Source: Achatina immaculata
Taxonomy: Eukaryota; Mollusca; Gastropoda; Stylommatophora; Achatinidae
Assembly (NCBI GenBank): GCA_009760885.1
Contig: CM019697.1
Location: forward strand, 24,814,210 to 24,878,209
Direction of reading: 5' to 3'
DNA: 64,000 nucleotides
Every line of letters begins with the position of its first letter. Within the stretch, counting starts at the first letter, position 1. The notes under the pieces were generated by a model. That model had not been told where the DNA came from, made no database searches, and saw only the letters and a list, made by a program, of their open reading frames with translations. The position numbers were made by a program, and so were the translations under genes. Shown here piece after piece: positions 40,501-43,427 of this stretch.

Positions 40501-43413
40501 ACAACAGACATGCTGCTCTTTATTACTCCACACAGACATGTTCCTCTTTATTACTACACAAAAGATATTCTTCTCTTCATCTCTCCACAACAAACATTCT
40601 GCTCTCCATCTCTCCACAACAAACATTTTGCTCTCCATCTCTCCACAACAAACATTTTGCTCTCCATCTCTCCACAACAAACATTCTGCTCTCCATCTCT
40701 CCACAACAAACATTCTGCTCTCCATCTCTCCACAACAAACATTCTGCTCTCCATCTCTCCACAACAAACATTCTGCTCTCCATCTCTCCACAACAGACAT
40801 TCTGCTCTCCATCTCTCCACAACAGACATTTTGCTTTTCATCTCTCCACAACAGACATTTTGCTCTTCATCTCTCTACAACAGACATTTTGCTCTTCATT
40901 TCTCCACAACAGACATTTTGCTCTTCATTTCTCCACAACAGACATTTTGTTCTTCATCTCTCCACAACAGACATTCTGCTCTTTTTAATCACAACAGACA
41001 CTGTGCACGTCTCTCTCCAATTACTGCAACAAATACTTGTCATGTAATAAACACTTGTCGTGTAACAAACACTTACCATGTAACAAACACTTGCCATGTA
41101 ACAAACACTTGCCATGTAACAAACACTTACCATGTAACAAACACTTGCCATGTAACAAACACTTACCACGTAACAAACACTTGCTATGTAACAAATACTT
41201 GCCAAGTAATAAACACTTACCATGTAACAAACACTTACCATGTAACAAACACTTGCCAAGTAACAAACACTTGCCAAGTAACAAACACTTGCCAAGTAAC
41301 AAACACTTACCATGTAACAAACACTTACCATGTAACAAAACTAACATCTTTCTTTTCAGTTCAATATGCTTTCTGTTCTCCTTTGTCACTCTTAAGCAAA
41401 CAAGCCAAATGTTAAGTACAAGAGAGGCTAACAGATACATGGCTTCAATGTTCAGCCAAATCCTCCCACCAGATGAGAAACTGAGAAAACAAAAAATGTT
41501 ATCATATTTCAAGACCTGACAGCCACTGTATTATGGAAACTCAAGCTGTGACAACAGCAAAAACTGTTTTATACTACTTCTCATATCAATCTTTATTGCT
41601 GTCAGTTTCTTGCTCTGATCTCTCTGTAACTGTTGGCTGTTTGTTGGCATCAAGAGGACAGAGAGTTGAATTCTGCAGTTAGTTCCCTTGAAGGCAGTGT
41701 TTACTATATTGTACATAAAACTGTTAACAAAATAAATTCTCGCATAAAAAAATTTTTTTTTAAATTATTGCGTTTAAAAAAATCATTCTCGTGCAGGAAA
41801 TGTATCTCACAGAATGAAATGGCTCCATAAATCATCAGAAGTCTTCCACCTTTTTTGCAAGCACTTCAGCCCTTCAGATTTAAAAAGAGGATTGGTCCCT
41901 TTATGACCTGACTACCAGAGGTCTGTGAGATATTCATACATAAGTAAAACTGGACACATTGATGCTGATTTACCAATATCCCTGCTGCTTTACATATTTT
42001 GAATTCTTATATTTTGTAATGCTCTATAACAAAGCCCTGCTGTTCTGGCCAAGATGTGTCAGGATGTTGCATATCTCTTCTAACCCACTTGTATAACTCT
42101 TCCCATGCCTAATGACTAAAAATGGTCACTTCCGGTTGTGTTTATAGTGCCATGTGACTAAATTTCGCTACATGCTTTGTTTCATTTAAAAAAAAAACAG
42201 TGTAACATTTAGATTGTAAACATTTAGTGCGCATTCCCCGTGACCCTGTTCATCATGGCCGAAGAGTACCTAATAACGAAGGAGAAAATCAAAGTGAACG
42301 TTGTAAATTTTCAATTTTTGGTGATGTAGATAGGAATATGGACATACCCTGCGACCAGACCACTGTTCTTGAATGTATCCCAAGTAGATCTAGACATATT
42401 AGACGACTGGAGAAGTAGTTAGAAGGTTATTTCAGACATTATGTTAGGGAGAAAGGCTCATACAATCACAAGACGAGATCAACAGGTAGTTCTAGGCATC
42501 TCAGATGGTACATACTGTACCCTAGACCCAGCCAATGGTAAGTAGAACACAATTATTGTCTAAAAACATCGCATTACTTCTTTTTTTCCTAAAAAACTCT
42601 GCATTTATGAAATCTTCATACATGTTTAGTTATTTTGAAACATAACAAGTACACATAACATGGAAATACTGTATTTCATTCACTTTTCCAACAATACCCC
42701 CAGTACATATCAAGACCCGCGCTTTTACTCTGGCACTAAACGGAACATCTGTGTTTCTTCCTGCGGCACGGGAAGAATTAATCACAATAACATATTACTC
42801 ATTCTGTACAGCATCACACCATGCACAACAGCTTCATATATATCACAATCCAATAACTCCATGGAGTAATGTGCTGTGACAGTTGCCTGATTATAATATG
42901 TAAAGAGTTATGTTATGTGCTCTATTACAGTGTGCTCCACCCTACACCCAGGTAGACAGGCAGATTGGGAAAGAAAGCTGTTTTATTTTTACTCTGTAAC
43001 CTTTTTTTTTAACTCTCACCTGACTTGAACTCAGAGGGAAGGTCCCACACAATGAATGTTTACAAAAAAATGTACTTCATTTCAATAACATATTTTATTT
43101 TGGACTACATACAAAGTAGCAAAGACCAAAATAATTTAAATCTACCCTTCACTGCTATAATAATCAATATCTCTACCACAAAATTCTCATCTCACCTGTC
43201 CACAGACTCCACTGATGCTGCAACAAGCAAGCAAACTGCCATTCCAAATATCCATAGAAAGGATATGTAGGTGAAGTAAGATGACTTCTTCTGTAAGTGT
43301 GACAAGAACCTTCTCCAGCGACACCTCCGCTGCTCTTGTTCATGACTACAGATAAGTTCATCTATTTCTGCATGAAGTTTGTGGACAGCCTCTACTGTAC
43401 TTAATCCTGTCAT
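2322..43413 (-). CDS. TMEM94: TMEM94 orthologue, whole visible gene (21 coding exons, 3' end outside window)
   Basis: Twenty-one exons on the minus strand, read from 43413 downward, translate in order to a protein collinear with vertebrate TMEM94, a multi-pass ER membrane protein related to P-type ATPases and reported to carry Mg2+ into the ER. Recognisable stretches are GDIVVMRPG (A-domain-like), CCIDKKGILSWPNPS (where P-type pumps have DKTGT), FDDPNWKDHLSALKPL, VLDFYHR...YCTAFAYKPL, GMVSLQYQAR, KMGLEAGWNCHVSL and LPRGIENIRPHL. From E7 to E22 the intron phases agree across all sixteen exons, which is strong evidence for one gene. E1-E4 are also phase-consistent. The E4-E6-E7 joins are unresolved because about 22 expected residues are missing. 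Introns are large and packed with transposons and minisatellites. The final C-terminal third, including the last membrane segments, lies beyond the left edge. Gene identity is very secure; individual boundaries are inferred. Confidence 0.95.
2455..2830. repeat. 30-bp minisatellite with degenerate extension
   Basis: Four to five good units of GATGATCTTAGCATGACAGT plus AATATCATCT, then decayed copies to about 2830. It lies in the intron between TMEM94 exons 21 and 22, just upstream of the exon 22 acceptor. Confidence 0.9.
2831..3305. other. AT-rich intron with short direct repeats
   Basis: No gene is seen. The phrase ATGCACACTTTGATTTAA recurs several times between about 3200 and 3300, and again near 4005-4050 on the far side of the MITE, suggesting the MITE was inserted into an older degenerate tandem repeat. 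Confidence 0.6.
3306..3790 (-). mobile_element. piggyBac-like MITE copy (one end visible)
   Basis: It begins at TTAA with TTAACTCTTCCCGCGCTG, matching the termini of the elements at 42093-42781 and 19226-19532. The interior, read on the minus strand, is homologous to 27960-28468 and 42190-42780 (shared GACCAGACCACTGTTC and AGATCTAGA blocks). The other terminus is not clear. No transposase is encoded. Confidence 0.7.
4070..4450 (-). CDS. TMEM94: TMEM94 exon 21 (acidic linker)
   Basis: 127 codons, phase 0-0. It starts VKFARETLPVVIDQD and runs through a glutamate-rich segment (ERESEEEEEEEYD) to DSLTGVLDNR, which joins cleanly to exon 22. The conserved landmark is SFLEDSNRAKLPRG in TMEM94, split here between exons 21 and 22. 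The acceptor is TATTACATGCAG and the donor is AGA|GTAAGA. Confidence 0.9.
4760..5370 (-). mobile_element. Non-LTR retrotransposon 3' fragment, lineage 3
   Basis: It encodes SITIDGTELKQV, then WFIRRMLKIPWTTKKTNKEV and RGRQVRFVGHFLRRGKLENI, ending EGRRDRGRQRERSYWMD. This is the post-RT C-terminal region of a LINE ORF2, with frame breaks. It sits in the intron between TMEM94 exons 20 and 21. Relatives are at 17656-18235 and 20370-20690. Confidence 0.82.
5526..5834 (-). CDS. TMEM94: TMEM94 exon 20 (P-domain-like motif)
   Basis: 103 codons, phase 0-0. It opens VFAEKMGLEAGWNCHVSL, nearly identical to KVFAEKMGLETGWNCHISL of TMEM94 and resembling the AExxGI...N motif of P-type ATPase P-domains. A serine-rich, probably disordered stretch follows, ending APSFINIDEVQ. 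The acceptor is TTTCTTTGGAAG and the donor is CAG|GTATTC. Confidence 0.94.
6159..6242 (-). CDS. TMEM94: TMEM94 exon 19
   Basis: It has 28 codons, phase 0-0: EFVQLIDKLESACIRFVHFS then KENEVRSR, equivalent to DIVRLIDGLVNACIRFVYFS LEDELKSK. The acceptor is TCTCCCCTGTAG and the donor is CGA|GTAAGT. Confidence 0.94.
6495..8588 (-). mobile_element. Non-LTR retrotransposon, lineage 1, 5'-truncated, RT domain intact
   Basis: It encodes a reverse transcriptase over about 600 codons: GIIVKIPKKGNLSDCNNWRG, EQAGFRKGRSCLDQIFTLR, FIDFKKAFDS, GVKQGCILSPLLF and LDFADDITLIS (the YADD-type catalytic box as FADD). A two-base deletion near 6731 shifts the frame before the RRKRGRPRETLKRTL tail. It starts abruptly at 8588, so the endonuclease half is missing. 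It ends CACGGGAAGGATATAAGATA. Both flanks are AT microsatellite, which looks like the target. Seven or more shorter copies lie in this window. The clade is not assigned. Confidence 0.92.
8625..8799 (-). CDS. TMEM94: TMEM94 exon 18
   Basis: Acceptor GATATTTTCCAG. It encodes VFLDVEEDSITRQQRSHSMD, SLLELSPTPSVEEFGVGQML and QSHQSFIGMVSLQYQARQ. The end matches QIFMGMVSSQYQARL of TMEM94. Phase 2 in, phase 0 out (CAG|GTTAGT). A LINE copy in an AT microsatellite follows 36 bp into the intron. Confidence 0.93.
9030..9208. repeat. 14-20-bp degenerate tandem repeat at the exon 17 donor
   Basis: On the minus strand the unit is GTTTGTATGGACTTGTTCAT and shorter variants. It begins at the GTTTGT donor of TMEM94 exon 17 and runs about 180 bp into the intron. 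Confidence 0.85.
9209..9373 (-). CDS. TMEM94: TMEM94 exon 17
   Basis: It encodes KRVLDFYHRNSMIAYCTAFA then YKPLPKSTEGWSNDVYTELM, matching KKVLDFYQRACLSGYCSAFA YKP of TMEM94. The acceptor is ATAATGCAG. The donor is a weak GG|GTTTGT (phase 2), after which a short GTTTGTATGGACTT-type tandem array starts immediately. Confidence 0.88.
9374..10235. other. TMEM94 intron 16, no recognised gene
   Basis: A minus-strand open frame of 84 codons at 9548-9802 (…SYLHVPAFYFDHHFLFKLL) has no recognised motif and is not phase-compatible with the flanking exons. It may be a fragment of an unidentified repeat. Confidence 0.5.
10236..10338 (-). CDS. TMEM94: TMEM94 exon 16
   Basis: After GAACACAG it encodes MCQLLTQGTGELVLDCCTDA then WTGNDLQILSEMD, matching EQMLSHGTADVVLEACTDFW of TMEM94, the nucleotide-binding-domain-like part. 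Phase 1 in, phase 2 out (ACAG|GTAACA). Confidence 0.92.
10380..10570. repeat. About 35-bp minisatellite
   Basis: Four to five units of GACAAGTGTTCACATTATAA plus AATTATAGCAATAACA, just upstream (minus strand) of TMEM94 exon 16. Confidence 0.88.
10985..11228 (-). mobile_element. tRNA-derived SINE
   Basis: On the minus strand it has an A-box region around GTGACAAAATGGTTAGTGCA and a B box at GGTTTGATTC, then a body ending in the conserved block GTCAAGGAAAATATGGGCAC. It is the same family as 13808-14056 and 34170-34445. Confidence 0.85.
11427..11535 (-). CDS. TMEM94: TMEM94 exon 15
   Basis: It encodes PAEEAEREKQNRARSFIQHK then IPMPNQVSVIVRDKLS and ends TCAG|GTAAGC in phase 1. It corresponds to KRRPPLSHMISLFIKDTTTS in TMEM94. 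Two acceptors are possible, 7 bases apart (exon start 11535 or 11528), each matching one version of exon 14. Confidence 0.82.
11640..12018. repeat. 64-bp minisatellite copied from the exon 14 splice donor
   Basis: About six units. On the minus strand each contains CAGCAGAACAAGGTATACTA, versus CAGCAGAGTAAGGTATACTA at the real exon 14/intron border, then GAGAACACTGTACATGTGAC. The array begins directly at exon 14. Confidence 0.92.
12019..12255 (-). CDS. TMEM94: TMEM94 exon 14 (lineage-specific insert with poly-His)
   Basis: An open stretch of about 78 codons with no close counterpart in the vertebrate protein: APIVNELMRKSDAMGNGYHS, LVLFMLQDVEKAVITCCHFS, then HNYHHHHHHVAEKQ and a basic KMPQKNSKTRQQ tail. 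It lies between exons 13 and 15 and its phases allow two consistent solutions: start at 12247 after GAGGCAG with end AGTAAG|GTATAC near 12015, or start at 12255 with end A|GTAAGG at 12019. The histidines come from a CAT triplet repeat. Coding status is inferred from frame and splice sites, not from similarity. Confidence 0.65.
12490..12690 (+). mobile_element. Non-LTR retrotransposon fragment, lineage 4
   Basis: It encodes EGYIMGKGKRGRPRPRWLQD and DASAAGRLAYNREAYRSAAR, the C-terminal tail also seen at 33110, 37372, 57305 and 58375. It lies in the intron upstream of TMEM94 exon 14. Confidence 0.8.
12800..13805. repeat. 40-bp minisatellite, about 21 regular units plus degenerate start
   Basis: The unit on the plus strand is ACTTCAAGTACACATATAAA plus AACTTACCACTTGTCTATAG. 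The minus strand repeats TAGACAAGTGGTAAGTTTTT, the same core as the exon 13 donor. Units are nearly identical from 12990 onward, with one C/T variant at the donor (CAC/CAT). Confidence 0.96.
13808..14056 (-). mobile_element. tRNA-derived SINE between two minisatellites
   Basis: Minus-strand copy of the family at 34170-34445: head CTGAGTGGTGAAGTGGTTAG, B-box region GTTTGAATTC, and body CCTCTAGTGTGTCAACAGG. It separates the 40-bp and 42-bp arrays, which share a core. Confidence 0.88.
14060..14600. repeat. 42-bp minisatellite with exon 13 donor core
   Basis: About 13 units of ATTTCTAGCATACCATATAA plus AAAACTTACTACTTCTCTATAG. The minus strand repeats AGTGGTAAGTTTTTTATATG. Because 42 is a multiple of three, the minus strand reads MLEIYREVVSFLYG over and over; this is not a gene. 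Confidence 0.95.
14796..14889 (-). CDS. TMEM94: TMEM94 exon 13
   Basis: Acceptor TTTCTTTGCAAG, entering in phase 2. It encodes CLCLLSQEIGFTEDAVNVFS then HEATLGLYRQV, like GLCELARLIGFT...LALYRLP of TMEM94. The best donor is AAGTG|GTAAGTT (phase 0); a weaker one lies 2 bases earlier (phase 1). The donor and its flank recur as the core of two minisatellites in the following intron. Confidence 0.9.
15420..16020 (+). mobile_element. Non-LTR retrotransposon 3' fragment, lineage 5
   Basis: It encodes KIYKTIIRPAIMYGSETWST, QIFENKTLRRIFGVIKDTNS, then after a frame break RLHWLEHVERIEENKQMKMM and RGRPRQRWKDNIEEDIKE. This is typical of a LINE ORF2 C terminus. It is a single copy in the window and inserted antisense to TMEM94. 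Confidence 0.85.
16155..16235. repeat. CT/GA microsatellites
   Basis: A (CT)n tract at about 16158-16180 followed by a GA-rich stretch to 16235, giving a local inverted-repeat potential. Confidence 0.8.
16496..16617 (-). CDS. TMEM94: TMEM94 exon 12
   Basis: It encodes GLCILLNTCNEQTLEWYTQF, then TDHVSCAARDNKDTVAVVNR, aligning with GLNVLLNLCDASVTERLCRF of TMEM94. The acceptor is ATTCCGCAG (phase 0) and the donor is GAAG|GTATTT (phase 2). Confidence 0.92.
17510..17655 (+). mobile_element. Lineage 2 LINE 3' end nested in mariner
   Basis: It repeats the end of the element at position 1: ACATGGAGAAGAACAACAGA through GCCCTGGGCACTTAAGGTTC. It starts within the 17500s inside the mariner remnant. Confidence 0.85.
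17656..18235 (+). mobile_element. Lineage 3 LINE fragment nested in mariner
   Basis: It encodes MWFIRRMLQIPWTAK, then RQCTFIGHTLRRGGIANIIT and KIEGRRSRGRPREMILDSLT, with several frame breaks. It is related to 4760-5370 in the opposite orientation. Confidence 0.8.
18673..19225. other. TMEM94 intron 11, mostly AT-rich
   Basis: No gene or recognised repeat is seen, apart from possible mariner 3' flank to about 18830. Confidence 0.4.
19226..19532. mobile_element. Short piggyBac-like MITE with terminal inverted repeats
   Basis: The left end is TTAACTCTTCCACCACC. The right end, reverse-complemented, is TTAACTCTTCTGCCGCC, and each end sits on TTAA, the piggyBac target. It is 307 bp with no coding capacity. 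Its termini resemble those of 3306-3790 and 42093-42781, but its interior does not. Confidence 0.75.
19946..20011 (-). CDS. TMEM94: TMEM94 exon 11
   Basis: It has 22 codons, phase 0-0: DAFGVVFDDPNWKDHLSALK then PL. The vertebrate counterpart is IQFDDSNWQLHLTSLKPL, one of the most conserved parts of the family. The acceptor is TTTTTTATTGAG and the donor is CTG|GTATGT. Confidence 0.93.
20370..20690 (-). mobile_element. Degenerate lineage 3 LINE fragment
   Basis: Minus-strand translation gives broken pieces of the lineage 3 tail: a WF(R/K)N(K/R)M-like stretch near 20640 and an FFGHVMRSTS-like stretch near 20530. It has many stops. Confidence 0.55.
20859..20920 (-). CDS. TMEM94: TMEM94 exon 10 (62-bp microexon)
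   Basis: After the TTGTTTTCAG acceptor it reads HDPTSNIEVLDLTHDTAKLR in phase 1, and the donor is AGG|GTAGAT. It matches the vertebrate YHLEMLSLSQDQQN stretch, which follows a long poorly conserved linker. The phases join exon 9 (1) to exon 11 (0) exactly. Confidence 0.85.
21470..21955. repeat. 44-bp minisatellite, about 11 units
   Basis: The unit on the plus strand is TCTGTACTCAGAGACTGGCA plus TCTGTTCTTACCAACCATAAAATC. The minus strand carries TTGGTAAGAACAG, a donor-like site, in each unit. It lies in the intron upstream of TMEM94 exon 10. Confidence 0.95.
21955..22277 (-). mobile_element. Diverged lineage 1 LINE 3' end
   Basis: It starts with CTTACATTCCTCCCATGCTG and follows the lineage 1 tail for about 320 bp with many substitutions, so it is an older subfamily related to 34908-36081. 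Confidence 0.8.
22500..22690 (+). mobile_element. Lineage 1 LINE pieces, rearranged
   Basis: A 3' terminal piece (GCCATATGTGACGTTTAACG) is followed, not preceded, by an internal piece encoding ETRQEIRLY-like and NKCLRKILGIK-like sequence. The order shows a local rearrangement. Confidence 0.7.
22740..23945. repeat. 39-bp minisatellite, about 30 units, with poly-C length variants
   Basis: The unit is CACACTTCTAGGCACCCCCT plus AATACAGTCATAAAACAAC. A subtype has TATAGGCACCCCCCCCCAAT. Subtypes alternate in blocks, e.g. about 23100-23500 and 23500-23900 repeat the same order, indicating recent multi-unit duplication. It ends about 10 bp from the exon 9 donor. Confidence 0.96.
23951..24137 (-). CDS. 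TMEM94: TMEM94 exon 9 (DKxG phosphorylation-motif region)
   Basis: Acceptor CTTCCACTTACAG, phase 0. It encodes ALCCIDKKGILSWPNPSAEK and VFFFSSAPKR, then a strongly acidic DDDEDDDEKTDKED run and a basic KKTTKRKRRLK tail, ending in phase 1 at AATG|GTAAAC. Vertebrate TMEM94 has CCVDKQGILSWPNPS here. The aspartate of the P-type ATPase DKTGT motif is kept, but TGT is not. A 39-bp minisatellite begins within about 10 bp of the donor. Confidence 0.94.
24445..24928 (-). mobile_element. Lineage 1 LINE 3' fragment
   Basis: A close copy of the 3' end of the element at 6495-8588, tail TATCTTATATCTTATATCCT, encoding NKCLRKMLGIKWNEFKNNAE and WTYVGHMMRRNDQRIPKQAI. It breaks off at about 24928 within the sequence that is duplicated at 26268. 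Confidence 0.9.
25390..25530. repeat. Short AT-rich tandem repeat
   Basis: About three units of CAAACTGATATGATTATTAT plus ATAACTCAATAAAAATCAG just after the exon 8 donor. It is duplicated again at about 27090-27225. Confidence 0.8.
25543..25737 (-). CDS. TMEM94: TMEM94 exon 8 (intact copy of a triplicated exon)
   Basis: This is a 65-codon, phase 0-0 exon starting after GGTCATAATCAG and ending ACA|GTAAGC. It encodes NCSNLLKELRDSTDSLGSCS through SFWEMFTGSKPISCPDFEML and HALGSVT, matching the TMEM94 segment that ends LLHSLGSVTV just before the DKxG motif. Two further copies lie upstream in the gene at 27236-27430 and 28469-28658. Only this one, nearest the next exon, is open throughout. Confidence 0.92.
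26268..26626 (-). mobile_element. Lineage 1 LINE fragment inside the duplicated segment
   Basis: It is identical in content to 24569-24928 and lacks the terminal LINE tail, which the duplication junction cut off. Confidence 0.9.
27236..27430 (-). pseudogene. Duplicate of TMEM94 exon 8 with an in-frame stop
   Basis: Near-identical 195-bp copy with acceptor and GTAAGC donor both retained. In the third codon of the exon the intact TCA serine codon is TGA here, from one C-to-G change on the coding strand. Including this copy would truncate the protein or trigger nonsense-mediated decay. It is part of a tandem duplication of about 1.7 kb. Confidence 0.88.
27960..28468 (+). mobile_element. piggyBac-like MITE body, first copy
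   Basis: Shares GACCAGACCACTGTTCTTGA and the AGATCTAGA-containing blocks with 42093-42781 and 3306-3790. The right terminus is missing here because of the duplication breakpoint. Confidence 0.7.
28469..28658 (-). pseudogene. Second duplicate of TMEM94 exon 8: stop codon and lost donor
   Basis: The third copy carries the same TGA at the third codon, so it descends from the copy at 27236-27430. The duplication breakpoint at 28468/28469 removed the end of the exon and its GTAAGC donor; piggyBac-like MITE sequence abuts it instead. It cannot splice as a normal internal exon. Confidence 0.85.
29190..29745 (+). mobile_element. piggyBac-like MITE body, second copy with right terminus
   Basis: Same body as 27960-28468, but it continues to a terminus GCCTCTGGCAGGGAATAAGT followed by TTAA. 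The reverse complement, TTAACTTATTCCCTGCCAG, has the form of a piggyBac end. Confidence 0.7.
29785..31075. repeat. 51-bp minisatellite, about 25 units
   Basis: The plus unit is TCTTGTCATGATGGCACACA plus TAGGGGAGTCATCTTCCCAGCTTACCC. A subtype has CCCCAGATCACCTTG. The minus strand repeats AGGGTAAGCTGGG, a 5' splice-site match. Being a multiple of three, it is open for hundreds of codons on both strands (SQLTLSLVMMAHIG; MCAIMTRDRVSWED). These are not genes. Confidence 0.96.
31709..31822 (-). CDS. TMEM94: TMEM94 exon 7 (fourth membrane segment)
   Basis: It encodes VHGILPLVPVLLPFLWTVVN, then TFGQAHIFAAYDIFCSLQ, a close match to the VNGVLPILPLLFPVLWVLAT membrane segment of TMEM94. The acceptor is AACTGGCAG and the donor is CAG|GTAAGT. 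Both ends are phase 0 and the exon is exactly 38 codons. Confidence 0.93.
31823..32726. other. TMEM94 intron between exons 6 and 7, no repeat recognised
   Basis: No supported gene. Exon phases imply that a small unrecognised exon could lie here. Candidate minus-strand frames at 31836-32033 and 32478-32663 have no TMEM94-like motif. Confidence 0.4.
32727..32848 (-). CDS. TMEM94: TMEM94 exon 6 (third membrane segment, 3' boundary uncertain)
   Basis: The acceptor is TTGTTTTACAG and the exon enters in phase 2, compatible with exon 4. It encodes the hydrophobic run VVTLFCTALCLTMFMSCCVL, then TAKVALQISNLELSSGDL, in the place where TMEM94 has SVMLHYAVPVVLAGFLIT. The only nearby donor, TTAG|GTAGTC, leaves phase 1, which does not fit exon 7. 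Either a further small exon is missing or the end is misplaced. The residues expected before this exon (a CLDMALSRPVT-like stretch) were not found. Confidence 0.6.
33110..33960 (-). mobile_element. Non-LTR retrotransposon 3' half, lineage 4
   Basis: It encodes the post-RT region in three frames: KTKLMTTHKINK and VESFEYLGSLLTNNGDTMRE, ATYACETWTLNKTADKHINA, then EGYIMGKRKRGRSRRRWLQD and REAYRSAVREAKFHKGH. The region near 33870 (EIRYADDTVLL) is the catalytic YADD box. Frame breaks occur near 33590 and 33390. Confidence 0.9.
34170..34445 (+). mobile_element. tRNA-derived SINE, best copy
   Basis: It has a perfect A box (TGGCGAAGTGG) and a B-box match (GGTTTGAATCC) 35-40 bp apart, then a poly-C run, a body with CACCCTCTAGTGTGTTGACA, and a long TA tail. 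It is flanked on the left by an A-rich run. Confidence 0.9.
34446..34535. repeat. TA and GA microsatellite
   Basis: Two (TA)n runs of roughly 40 and 25 bp and a short (GA)n, directly after the SINE. Confidence 0.95.
34908..36081 (+). mobile_element. Diverged lineage 1 LINE, 3' half
   Basis: It encodes LNFTDIKKASDSIPRDSLWR, EISMKQGCILSPLPFWNCID, LDFADDITFISDNVKSMQEK and a broken KRGRPHEILKRTL tail, ending GCACAGGAAGGATGTAAGAT. It has several stops. It lies in the TMEM94 intron between exons 4 and 6, antisense. Confidence 0.9.
36082..36890. other. TMEM94 intron, no gene recognised
   Basis: There are two near-identical 40-bp blocks (ATTAAGAGAACATTGTTTAT) at about 36195 and 36232. Otherwise AT-rich and unremarkable. 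Confidence 0.4.
36895..37065. repeat. About 40-bp minisatellite, four units
   Basis: The unit is GAAACATCAGAGATGTGTTT plus ATCAAGACAAACAGAAACTG. Decayed GACAGAAGTTA-type repeats follow to about 37220. Confidence 0.88.
37372..37505 (-). mobile_element. Lineage 4 LINE 3' tip
   Basis: It encodes RRWLQDIIDNLQMDASAAGH and REAKFHKGHAND. It is truncated at 37505 next to a TA run. Confidence 0.85.
37845..37981 (-). CDS. TMEM94: TMEM94 exon 4
   Basis: The acceptor is TTATTTTGCAG. The exon encodes GDVELQAGEIYFSETP through FMLKETPIIKNFR and ends AG|GTATTT in phase 2. It aligns with the TMEM94 stretch from the acidic EPGDLFPP region to ETPVIDNIR. Its acceptor lies just downstream of a 45-bp tandem array that fills the preceding intron. 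Confidence 0.88.
38001..38610. repeat. 45-bp minisatellite, about 13 units
   Basis: The unit is CATCAACAATAACAAACAGC plus CTGTCATATATGTTATATCTGACCT. It is open in two plus-strand and two minus-strand frames for about 200 codons each because the period is divisible by three. It ends 20 bp before the exon 4 acceptor. Confidence 0.96.
39125..39350. repeat. 26-bp minisatellite with dimer subtype
   Basis: Units of AGGTTCAATGTAGCATATAG plus AAAGAC alternate with a TAAACTCAATGTAGC variant, giving a partly higher-order (about 52-bp) pattern. Confidence 0.88.
39541..39734 (-). CDS. TMEM94: TMEM94 exon 3 (A-domain-like segment)
   Basis: It encodes SDIFPNVHMPLSPCISLQWC, then VRDGSVTNVPNPLLVCGDIV and VMRPGH, closely following the vertebrate TMEM94 segment. 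GDIVVMRPG is the transduction-domain motif shared with P-type ATPases. The acceptor is CCCTGAACAG (phase 1) and the donor is GAA|GTAATT (phase 0), which fits the next exon. A 15-bp minisatellite lies about 40 bp upstream of the acceptor. Confidence 0.92.
39774..39972. repeat. 15-bp minisatellite, 13 units
   Basis: The unit is ATCATTTAGTGGAAC, with an AAA variant in the right third. It lies just before (minus strand) the exon 3 acceptor. Confidence 0.95.
40040..40560. repeat. About 29-bp minisatellite with 144-bp higher-order repeat
   Basis: The basic unit is TCTTTATTACTCCACAACAG plus ACATGTTCC. A five-monomer block beginning ATATGTTGCTCCTTATGACT recurs at about 40191, 40335 and 40479, exactly 144 bp apart. 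Confidence 0.93.
40562..40990. repeat. 29-bp minisatellite related to the preceding array
   Basis: About 14 units of ATTCTGCTCTCCATCTCTCC plus ACAACAAAC. It shares CTCCACAACA with the left array, so both descend from one ancestor. Confidence 0.94.
41037..41340. repeat. 18-bp minisatellite built on the exon 2 splice donor
   Basis: About 17 units. The minus-strand unit is TTACATGGTAAGTGTTTG, which is the exon 2 end and donor. Variants have GGCAAGTG. The first unit overlaps exon 2. Confidence 0.95.
41329..41480 (-). CDS. TMEM94: TMEM94 exon 2 (second membrane segment)
   Basis: The acceptor is TTTTCTCAG and the exon enters in phase 2. It encodes a hydrophobic span (AMYLLASLVLNIWLVCLRV) followed by the charged run KENRKHIELKRKM, matching the second TMEM94 membrane segment and the basic stretch after it. 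The exon ends at TTACATG|GTAAGTG, phase 1. That donor is the first unit of an 18-bp tandem array that continues into the intron, so the exact exon end could have shifted. An upstream end near 41350 cannot be excluded. Confidence 0.85.
41481..42092. other. TMEM94 intron 1, left part
   Basis: AT-rich, no gene seen. A T/A-rich block with runs lies at 41740-41790. Confidence 0.4.
42093..42781 (+). mobile_element. piggyBac-like MITE, most complete copy
   Basis: Left terminus TAACTCTTCCCATGCC. The right terminus, reverse-complemented, is TTAATTCTTCCCGTGCCG, with a TTAA at the right edge. About 690 bp. The interior is homologous to 3306-3790 and 27960-28468. No transposase remains, though short open stretches are shared between copies. 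Confidence 0.78.
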
Positions 43414-43427
43414 GTCTGCTGGTCATT
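43196..43427 (-). CDS. TMEM94: TMEM94 exon 1 (start codon and first membrane segment)
   Basis: Coding begins at the ATG at 43413-43411. An in-frame TGA nine bases upstream fixes this as the start. A TTCTTCAG acceptor before 43427 suggests a short 5'UTR piece joined to an unseen upstream leader exon. The protein starts MTGLSTVEAVHKLHAEIDEL, like the vertebrate TMEM94 N terminus, and continues through basic RRCRWRRF to a hydrophobic segment, FLWIFGMAVCLLVAASV. The donor is AG|GTGAGA, phase 2. Confidence 0.9.
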
